DNA of 64,000 bases from assembly GCA_903820745.1 (NCBI GenBank), contig CAIJIT010000347.1, forward strand, positions 41,939 to 105,938. Direction: 5' to 3'. The notes beneath the pieces were generated by a model. The model was not told the origin of the DNA and made no database searches. It saw nothing but the letters and a program-made list of their open reading frames with translations. A program made the translations under genes and the position numbers. The stretch's first letter is position 1. The number at the start of each line of letters is the position of its first letter. This document shows positions 57,163 to 64,000 of this stretch, in pieces. The DNA is from an uncultured Burkholderiales bacterium (GTDB lineage: Bacteria > Pseudomonadota > Gammaproteobacteria > Burkholderiales > Burkholderiaceae_C).

Positions 57163-58613
57163 GCGTCCAGCCCCAGTTCCTGGATCTTGCGCGTGATCGT
57201 ATTGCGCCCGATGCCAAGTTTTTGCGCCGCTTCGATGCGGCGGCCGCGGGTGACATCGAGGGCGGTAAGGATCAGGCTGGCTTCAAAGCGGCGCGTCAAG
57301 GCATCCCAGACATCGGTCTCTCCCGCGCTGAGCAAACGCCTGGCTTCGCGGGCCATTTCAGCCACCCAGGTCTCGGGGCTCGAACCAAAGCTCGGCAGGA
57401 TCGGCAAATGCTGAACAGCGGGCGAATGAGTCTCGATTTCGACCGCCGTGGCGACCATGGCCGGAGCCTGCAGTTCAGGCGGTAGGTCCTTGGTCTCTAT
57501 GACCTGACCCGGCGCCATCACGCTCAACCAATGGCAGATGTTTTCAAGCTGACGCACATTGCCGGGATAGTCGAACCCTGCCAGCCTGGCCAAGGCAGGT
57601 TCCGAAATCCGCTTGGCCTCGACGCCGAGTTCGTTGGCGCTGCGTTGCAGAAAAAAGCGCGCCAGCATCGGGACGTCTTCGCGCCGTTCGCGCAAGGCCG
57701 GCAGACGCAGACGGATGACGTTCAAGCGGTGGAATAGATCCTCGCGGAATGCACCGGTACGGACCCGCTCTTCAAGGTTCTGGTGCGTGGCGGCGATCAC
57801 CCGGACATTGCTGCGCATCGGACTGTGGCCGCCGACCCGATAGAACTGCCCATCGGACAGCACGCGCAGCAGCCTTGTCTGCAACTCCAGCGGCATGTCG
57901 CCGATTTCGTCGAGGAACAGCGTGCCGCCATCGGCCTGCTCGAAGCGACCGCGCCGAGTGGCCTGTGCGCCGGTGAACGCGCCGCGTTCATGGCCGAACA
58001 ACTCGGATTCGAGTAAATCCTTAGGGATCGCCGCCGTATTGATCGCAACGAAAGGGCCATCGGCGCGCGGGCTGTGCTTGTGCAAAGCGCGCGCTACCAA
58101 CTCCTTGCCCGAACCCGATTCGCCGGTGATCATCACCGTTACATGGCTCTGGCTAAGACGCCCGATCGCGCGAAACACATCCTGCATTGCCGGCGCCTGG
58201 CCAAGCATCTCGGGCATCTGCCCCGCGCCCTCTTCGGCCACCGCTTCGCGAACACTTTCTTCCTGAGCCCGTCGGATCAACTCGACCGCGCGAGTCAGAT
58301 CAAACGGCTTGGGCAGATACTCGAACGCGCCGCCCTGGAAGGCCGAGACCGCACTGTCGAGATCAGAATAGGCGGTCATGATGATGACCGGCAAGCCGGG
58401 CAACCGGGCCTTGACCTTGGCCAGCAGGTCCAGGCCTGAGCCGCCAGGCATGCGGATGTCCGACACCAGCACCTGCGGGGTGTCGTCATCCAGCGCCGCC
58501 AACAGGTCGCGGGCATTGCTGAAGGTGCGCACAGGCAGCCCTTCGCGGCTGAGGGCTTTTTCCAGCACAAAACGGATGGAATGGTCGTCGTCAACAACCC
58601 AGATAGATTTCAT
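57159..58613 (-). CDS. ntrC: nitrogen regulation response regulator NtrC
   Basis: Receiver WVVDDDHSIRFVLEKAL, GESGSGKELVARALH, GAFTGAQATRRGRFEQADGGTLFLDEIGDMP, Fis-type C-terminus; next to ntrB and glnA. Confidence 0.95.
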   Translation of the reverse strand: MKSIWVVDDDHSIRFVLEKALSREGLPVRTFSNARDLLAALDDDTPQVLVSDIRMPGGSGLDLLAKVKARLPGLPVIIMTAYSDLDSAVSAFQGGAFEYLPKPFDLTRAVELIRRAQEESVREAVAEEGAGQMPEMLGQAPAMQDVFRAIGRLSQSHVTVMITGESGSGKELVARALHKHSPRADGPFVAINTAAIPKDLLESELFGHERGAFTGAQATRRGRFEQADGGTLFLDEIGDMPLELQTRLLRVLSDGQFYRVGGHSPMRSNVRVIAATHQNLEERVRTGAFREDLFHRLNVIRLRLPALRERREDVPMLARFFLQRSANELGVEAKRISEPALARLAGFDYPGNVRQLENICHWLSVMAPGQVIETKDLPPELQAPAMVATAVEIETHSPAVQHLPILPSFGSSPETWVAEMAREARRLLSAGETDVWDALTRRFEASLILTALDVTRGRRIEAAQKLGIGRNTITRKIQELGLDA

Positions 58614-58637
58614 GCACGGCTCCCCTTTGCCTGAGGT

Positions 58638-59756
58638 TCAGGGCAAAGGCAGGGTCAATCGGAAATTCGTCCGTCCCGGTTCACTCTCGCAGTCAATCAT
58701 CCCCTGATGCTGCTGAGCGATTGTCTGTGACAGCGTCAAGCCCAGACCTGATCCACCATCCCGCCCCGACACCAGGGGAAAGAAGATGCGGTCGAGAATT
58801 TCCGCCGGCACACCCGGGCCGTTGTCCTCTACATGCAATTCCAATGCCAAGCGCCAGCGCTGCTTGCCGATCGTCACCTGGCGCGCTACGCGGGTGATCA
58901 AGGTGATGCGCGCATCACCGGCAGCCATACGACCCTGCAGCGCCTGCGCGGCGTTTTGCACGATGTTCAAGGTCGCCTGGATCAACTGCTCGCGATCGCC
59001 TCGGAAGTCGGGCAAGGATGTGTCGTAATCGCGATCAACCTCAAGGCCGCGCGGATACTCGGCCAGGATCACCGAACGCACTCGCTCACAGATTTCATGG
59101 ATGTTGACATCGCCAATCACCTGCGCGTGGCGATGCGGGGCCAGCAGGCGATCAACCAGTGATTGCAGTCGATCGACTTCGTGGACGATGACCTGCGTGT
59201 ATTCAGTCAGTTCAGGCCCCAGGTCGGTCGCCTGCAGTTCCATCGCCAGCAACTGCGCCGCACCGCGGATGCCGCCTAGCGGGTTCTTGATCTCATGCGC
59301 CAGATTGCGGGTCAGCTCCTTCGTCGTCTGCACCTGATCGAGTGAGCGCTCCTCGCGATCCTGTCGGGTCTGCTGGGCATTCTCGATCAGCTCGACCATC
59401 ACCAGTCCGGCGTCAAAGCCCGGGCTGTCGATCTGGGAGACGATCACCTGCACGGGCAGCGGTTCTTCATGTGGCCTTCCGCCGCGGCGCAGCAAGGCAT
59501 CCAGACGGCTGCTCGAATAGGCATTGCTGGCGACCGCCTGAACGGTTTCGCCGAGTTGTCTGGCGTCGACGAACCATTCGAGCAGGTTGCTGCGCTGAAC
59601 GGCACGGCGCGAGAGCAGCAGCACATCCTCGAAGGCCGCGTTGGCAAAAAGGCATTCGCCGCTCGGCCTGACCACCGCGACCATATTGGTCAGCATGTCA
59701 AAGGCTTCCAGACCAACGGCAGTGCCGGGGCTCCCGGCTTGGGTGGAATCGCTCAT
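58638..59756 (-). CDS. ntrB: nitrogen regulation sensor kinase NtrB
   Basis: RNLAHEIKNPLGGIRGAAQLLAMEL, GRDGGSGLGLTLSQTIAQQHQGMIDCESEPGRTNFRLTLP. Confidence 0.94.
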   Translation of the reverse strand: MSDSTQAGSPGTAVGLEAFDMLTNMVAVVRPSGECLFANAAFEDVLLLSRRAVQRSNLLEWFVDARQLGETVQAVASNAYSSSRLDALLRRGGRPHEEPLPVQVIVSQIDSPGFDAGLVMVELIENAQQTRQDREERSLDQVQTTKELTRNLAHEIKNPLGGIRGAAQLLAMELQATDLGPELTEYTQVIVHEVDRLQSLVDRLLAPHRHAQVIGDVNIHEICERVRSVILAEYPRGLEVDRDYDTSLPDFRGDREQLIQATLNIVQNAAQALQGRMAAGDARITLITRVARQVTIGKQRWRLALELHVEDNGPGVPAEILDRIFFPLVSGRDGGSGLGLTLSQTIAQQHQGMIDCESEPGRTNFRLTLPLP

Positions 59757-59781
59757 ATCAGCTCGGGTTGTCAGATCAGAT

Positions 59782-60267
59782 TCAAGGCAGCTTGCTGATC
59801 TCGCGCTTGAGCGCCTGAAGATCGCTTTCCTGACGCGCGATGCTGGCTTTCAGCTCAGCCATCCGGTCCAGATAGCGCTGGTCGTTGCGCTCGTCGCCGC
59901 GCCGCTCGGCATTGCCACCGGCATAGTCGCGTTGGGTCGCAGCCAAGCGGTCTTCGGCCTCGCGCAACTCGGTCTCCAGCACAAAGCGGCGCTCGCCGTC
60001 GCGTGTACGTTGCTGCGCTGGGTCGATACGGGTGTCGCCATGACGGGAGAGATCGGCCGCACTGGCGGCGACTGGGCGCTGCCCCTGCACGATGGTGATC
60101 GGCCCGCCCTCGATCTTGCGGCAGGATTTATCCTGCGCGTCCTTGAGCGTGATCGAGTCGGTATAGAGCACCGGTGGGCCCGGGCAGCGGTAGACAGTGG
60201 AAGCTGTCTGCGCCAAGGCAGTGCCAGCAAAGGCAAGCCAGCAGACAAAGGCGGTACGAACAAGCAT
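59782..60267 (-). CDS. DUF4124-like domain protein, secreted
   Basis: Signal peptide; ASTVYRCPGPPVLYTDSITLKDAQDKSCR then coiled-coil C-terminus. Confidence 0.7.
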   Translation of the reverse strand: MLVRTAFVCWLAFAGTALAQTASTVYRCPGPPVLYTDSITLKDAQDKSCRKIEGGPITIVQGQRPVAASAADLSRHGDTRIDPAQQRTRDGERRFVLETELREAEDRLAATQRDYAGGNAERRGDERNDQRYLDRMAELKASIARQESDLQALKREISKLP

Positions 60268-60287
60268 GGGTCGATTGTGGCCCGGAA

Positions 60288-60315
60288 ATAAAAAGGGACG
60301 ACCGAAGCCGTCCCC
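60288..60315 (-). terminator. glnA rho-independent terminator
   Basis: Minus strand GGGACGGC-TTCG-GTCGTCCC-TTTTTAT, 8-bp stem with UUCG loop. Confidence 0.85.
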
Positions 60316-60362
60316 GTTGCGATTCGAGCCGGCGTCAATTGCACGCCAGCGCCCGAAGCAGT

Positions 60363-61781
60363 TCAGAGCGTGTAGTACATGTCGAACTCGATCGGATGGG
60401 TCGTCATGCGCATGCGCGTGACTTCCTGCATCTTCAGATCGATGTACGCGTCGATGTACGAATCGGTGAACACGCCACCCTTGGTCAGGAAAGCCCGGTC
60501 CTTGTCCAGATATTCCAGCGCTTGATCCAGGCTGTGGCAGACCGTCGGCACCAAAGCGTCTTCTTCCGGCGGCAGATGGTACAGATCCTTGGTGGCGGCT
60601 TCGCCCGGATGGATCTTGTTTTCCACGCCATCAAGGCCGGCCATCAGCAAGGCTGCGAAGCCGAGGTAAGGGTTCATCAGCGGATCGGGGAAACGTGCCT
60701 CGATACGACGGCCTTTCGGATTTGCCACATGCGGAATGCGGATCGATGCCGAGCGGTTTTTCGACGAATAAGCCAGCTTGACCGGCGCCTCGAAGCCAGG
60801 CACCAAACGCTTGTACGAGTTCGTCCCCGGGTTGGTGATCGCGTTCAGCGCGCGGGCATGTTTGATGATGCCGCCGATGTAGAACAGCGCGAATTCCGAC
60901 AGACCGGCATAGCCGTCACCGGCGAACAGGTTCTTGCCGTCTTTCCAGACCGACTGGTGCACATGCATGCCTGAACCGTTGTCGCCAACGATGGGCTTGG
61001 GCATGAAAGTCGCGGTCTTGCCATAGGCATGGGCCACGTTCTGGATCACATATTTCTGCAACTGCACCCAGTCGGCGCGCTGCAGCAAGGTGCTGAAACG
61101 GGTGCCGATTTCCATCTGGCCGGCGTTGGCCACTTCGTGGTGATGGACTTCGACCGGAATGCCGACCGATTCGAGAATCAGCGACATTTCCGAGCGCATG
61201 TCCTGGAACGAGTCGACCGGAGGCGTCGGGAAATAACCGCCCTTGACGGTCGGACGGTAACCTGAATTGCCGTGCTCGTATTCCTTGCCGGTGTTCCATG
61301 CGCCTTCTTCCGATTCGATCTTCGAGAAGCTGCCCGACATGTCAGCGCCCCAACGAACGCTGTCGAATACAAAGAATTCAGGCTCAGGACCAAAGAAGGC
61401 TGCATCACCCAGACCGGAAGCCTTCAGATAAGCTTCGGCGCGCTTGGCCAGCGAACGCGGATCGCGCTCATAGGCCTTGCCATCGCTGGGCTCGACCACA
61501 TCGCAAGTCATGATCAAGGTCGGTTCTTCGAAGAACGGATCAATGTTGGCGGTGTTCGGATCAGGCATCAACAGCATGTCGGAGGCTTCGATGCCCTTCC
61601 AACCGGCGATCGAGGAGCCGTCAAACGCATGACCGGAGACGAACTTATCGTCGTCAAAATGCGAGACAGGCACGGTCACATGCTGCTCTTTGCCACGGGT
61701 ATCGGTGAAACGGAAGTCAACAAACTTGACTTCATTTTCTTTCACCATATTCATCACATCGGCGACGGTCTTGGCCATCAA
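60363..61781 (-). CDS. glnA: type I glutamine synthetase
   Basis: [52 protein letters not shown]. Confidence 0.97.
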   Translation of the reverse strand: MMAKTVADVMNMVKENEVKFVDFRFTDTRGKEQHVTVPVSHFDDDKFVSGHAFDGSSIAGWKGIEASDMLLMPDPNTANIDPFFEEPTLIMTCDVVEPSDGKAYERDPRSLAKRAEAYLKASGLGDAAFFGPEPEFFVFDSVRWGADMSGSFSKIESEEGAWNTGKEYEHGNSGYRPTVKGGYFPTPPVDSFQDMRSEMSLILESVGIPVEVHHHEVANAGQMEIGTRFSTLLQRADWVQLQKYVIQNVAHAYGKTATFMPKPIVGDNGSGMHVHQSVWKDGKNLFAGDGYAGLSEFALFYIGGIIKHARALNAITNPGTNSYKRLVPGFEAPVKLAYSSKNRSASIRIPHVANPKGRRIEARFPDPLMNPYLGFAALLMAGLDGVENKIHPGEAATKDLYHLPPEEDALVPTVCHSLDQALEYLDKDRAFLTKGGVFTDSYIDAYIDLKMQEVTRMRMTTHPIEFDMYYTL

Positions 61782-61863
61782 TCACTCCTAGCTAGCGGAA
61801 AAATAAATTGGGGAAAACTGAAATTCGGCTCGCGCTTTCAGCCGAGCCCGGCAATGCAACCTA

Positions 61864-61879
61864 AGCAGTATATGTGCCA
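61864..61879 (-). promoter_or_regulatory. sigma54 (-24/-12) promoter of glnA
   Basis: Minus strand TGGCACATATACTGCT matches TGGCAC-N5-YTGCW. Confidence 0.8.
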
Positions 61880-61952
61880 ACAAAGCCTTCAAATCAGGCT
61901 TGTCTTTGACTCTGGCAGGGACGGCGAAATTTGTGCGTGAGACAAACCCATC

Positions 61953-61969
61953 CGCACCATAGCGGTGCA
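61953..61969. promoter_or_regulatory. NtrC-like binding site
   Basis: CGCACC-ATAGC-GGTGCA, near-perfect TGCACC-N5-GGTGCA dyad upstream of the sigma54 promoter. Confidence 0.65.
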
Positions 61970-61981
61970 ATAAATCGACGC

Positions 61982-62788
61982 TCAACGCACCATTTCGGCG
62001 CTTACACACGCACCAAACTGAAACACACCCGCCTTCAGCGCCTCATAGGCGGGATCCAGAATCTCGGGCGCGCCTTCAGCCTCGAGCTTGACGCCAAGTT
62101 CGATATGCCGACCCCATTGCGGATGGTCGACGCTGGGCAGGCTGAATACCTTGATGCCCGGGAACTGCGCTTCGACCTCCTGCATCAGCGGCGTCAGGCT
62201 CGCTTCCATCGCGCCCTGGACGATCAATGACTTTTCTTGCAGGTGAACGGCACGATGCAGTTCAGCATGGCGCTCGTCGAGCACCCAGGCGATCATCGGA
62301 TGGGCCATCACCGGGAATCCCGGCACGAAATAGACGCTGCCGATAGAGAAGCCGGGGATCTTGTTGTATGGGTTCGGAATGATCTCGGCGCCTGCGGGGA
62401 AGCGCCCCATCTCGAAACGACGCAGCGCGTCCGGACTGCCGGGATCGATTGTCTGACCCGACTCGGCGGCCATCTCGGAGATGCGCTGCCAGATCAGCTC
62501 GCGTGCCTGCGGATGCAGCAGCAATTCGCGGTCGAGCGCAGCCGCAGCGGCCTGTCGGGTATGGTCATCAGGTGTGGCGCCGATGCCGCCACAACTGAAG
62601 ACCAGGTCACCGCTGGCAAAAGCCTGGCGCAACTGTGCAGTGATGTGATCACGGTCGTCACCCAGGTACTGAACCCAGGACAAACTCATGCCGCGCGCAC
62701 TCAGCAAGGCGATGAACTTGGACATATGTTTGTCCTGGCGCTTGCCTGAGAGGATCTCGTCGCCAATGATGATCAGACCAATTTTCAT
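61982..62788 (-). CDS. CinA-like / molybdopterin-binding domain protein
   Basis: MKIGLIIIGDEILSGKRQDKHMSKFIALLSARGMSLSWVQYLGDD, FSCGGIGATPDDHTRQAAAAAL. Confidence 0.9.
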   Translation of the reverse strand: MKIGLIIIGDEILSGKRQDKHMSKFIALLSARGMSLSWVQYLGDDRDHITAQLRQAFASGDLVFSCGGIGATPDDHTRQAAAAALDRELLLHPQARELIWQRISEMAAESGQTIDPGSPDALRRFEMGRFPAGAEIIPNPYNKIPGFSIGSVYFVPGFPVMAHPMIAWVLDERHAELHRAVHLQEKSLIVQGAMEASLTPLMQEVEAQFPGIKVFSLPSVDHPQWGRHIELGVKLEAEGAPEILDPAYEALKAGVFQFGACVSAEMVR

Positions 62789-62794
62789 GTGAGC

Positions 62795-63679
62795 TCAAAC
62801 CGGAGGAAGTTGCGCCAGCAGCAAGTCGGTATCGACTTGATTGACCGATTGATTGTCGCTGGCAGACGGAGCTTGACGCTGGCGCTGCTGCTGCAAGGCA
62901 GCCAGAACGTAATGCGTGAACCACAGCGTCGAAATAGCAAAGACCAGCATGTACAGCCAGATCGAGACCAGCACCAGCACCGGCGCCAAAGCGACCGCCA
63001 TCACACCGAAGGCCCAGATTGCTGCAGGTGCTGCACCGAGGTAACCGGTCACCAGCCCCATGCCCAGCAACTGCACACGATGTTCTCTGAGCAACTGCTG
63101 CCGCTCCTGGGCATCGGCATGTTCGGCCAGCGCATCAAATGAAAACACCCGGTAGCCAAGCCAGCCCCAGATCAACGGCGGCACCACCAGCACCAGTGGC
63201 GGGATCAACCAGAAGGGGATGCTCACCAGCAGGGCCAGCAAGGCCAGCAAACCATGACCGAGCGACCAGGCCAGGCCCAGCCACCAGGGCGCACCCTGCC
63301 TGAGTTCCAGCCCAGAGAAGCGCCGCTTTGCAACCAGCCGCACCAGCACCGGCGTCATCAGGCCCGACACCAGCAGCAAGCTCAGCACCACGATCACCGG
63401 CAGCGCAAAAGCCAGCACCAACAGCGGCGCCATGACAGAGCGGAATCCGCCGGCGCCCACGTAATCGAGCCAGCCGAGCAGCGTGTCAACCAGCAGCCAG
63501 GACTCCATCATGCTGCGCATGCCGGCCACAGAGGGTTCCCAGAAAAAATAGCCCAGGCCGAAAGCCGTGCTGGCACAAAGCAAGAACGGCAGCAGCGACA
63601 GCATGATCACCTGCGGTCGCAGGCAATAGGCGGCTGCACGCCAAAAGGCATCGGCCATACGGCCCATCGAATTGATCAT
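62795..63679 (-). CDS. EI24 domain-containing membrane protein
   Basis: Multi-TM; WRAAAYCLRPQVIMLSLLPFLLCASTAFGLGYFFW; ATG at 63679. Confidence 0.83.
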   Translation of the reverse strand: MINSMGRMADAFWRAAAYCLRPQVIMLSLLPFLLCASTAFGLGYFFWEPSVAGMRSMMESWLLVDTLLGWLDYVGAGGFRSVMAPLLVLAFALPVIVVLSLLLVSGLMTPVLVRLVAKRRFSGLELRQGAPWWLGLAWSLGHGLLALLALLVSIPFWLIPPLVLVVPPLIWGWLGYRVFSFDALAEHADAQERQQLLREHRVQLLGMGLVTGYLGAAPAAIWAFGVMAVALAPVLVLVSIWLYMLVFAISTLWFTHYVLAALQQQRQRQAPSASDNQSVNQVDTDLLLAQLPPV

Positions 63680-63689
63680 CGGTGATCTT

Positions 63690-64000
63690 TCAAGAAAGCA
63701 ATCGCCTGAGCCCCAGCCATTGCTGTTGCCAGAAACCGCGCCCGTAATCGCGCCCACCCTCGGCAGGCAATTGATCGCGCACGCCAGTGGCATCCCAGCG
63801 CAATTCGAAATTGGCCGTTCCGAAGAGGATGTCCCAGACCGGGAACAGCACCGCAAAGTTGTGCCCGCCAAGCGTACCGGGCCCACTTGATTCATGGCCG
63901 ATGCCGATCGAATGGTGCAGGCGATGAAAGCGCGGGCTGACCAGCAGATATTCGAGGGGCCCGAAGCCCAATTTCAGGTTTGCATGCTGAAGACTTTCCA
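63690..64000 (-). CDS. sterol desaturase / fatty acid hydroxylase family protein, N-terminus outside window
   Basis: LEYLLVSPRFHRLHHSIGIGHE...HNFAVLFPVWDILFGTA; frame open to window edge. Confidence 0.88.
   Translation of the reverse strand, partial: ESLQHANLKLGFGPLEYLLVSPRFHRLHHSIGIGHESSGPGTLGGHNFAVLFPVWDILFGTANFELRWDATGVRDQLPAEGGRDYGRGFWQQQWLGLRRLLS

Noticed and set aside
1-64000. CRISPR array, prophage or integron
   Set aside because: No regularly spaced repeat-spacer series, integrase, phage structural genes or attC-like series seen on reading

Overview
The window looks like a chromosomal segment of a high-GC betaproteobacterium, probably Burkholderiales (inferred from protein character and gene neighbourhoods; no search was run). 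Most of it is ordinary and densely packed coding sequence. Contents in order: an acyl-CoA/beta-oxidation-type catabolic block (about 2-12 kb); ergothioneine genes egtB-egtD; apaH; a tRNA-Ser(TGA) followed by a small accessory stretch with two toxin-antitoxin modules and short repeats (17.8-21.2 kb); a MaoC/acyl-CoA dehydrogenase/Liv ABC transporter operon divergent from a PAS hybrid kinase and response regulator (21-31 kb); a DUF4188/TetR pair bracketed by 68-nt palindromic repeats; a multicopper oxidase plus YHYH lipoprotein pair; a second Liv ABC transporter with an acyl-CoA synthetase (41-48 kb); a translationally coupled selO-msrB-yciB-bolA chain; and glnA-ntrB-ntrC with a recognisable sigma54 promoter and NtrC-like site. 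The observations I rate highest are: (1) both LivF ATPases carry Arg instead of the Walker A Lys (GRNGSGRST), while their LivG partners keep Lys but have degenerate signature motifs, implying one degenerate and one canonical ATP site in each transporter; (2) a dispersed family of elements, each exactly 68 nt, ending in TGGGGTCAGAGT/ACTCTGACCCCA inverted repeats; (3) candidate operators at the TetR and HicAB loci. No CRISPR array, prophage or obvious defence island was seen.
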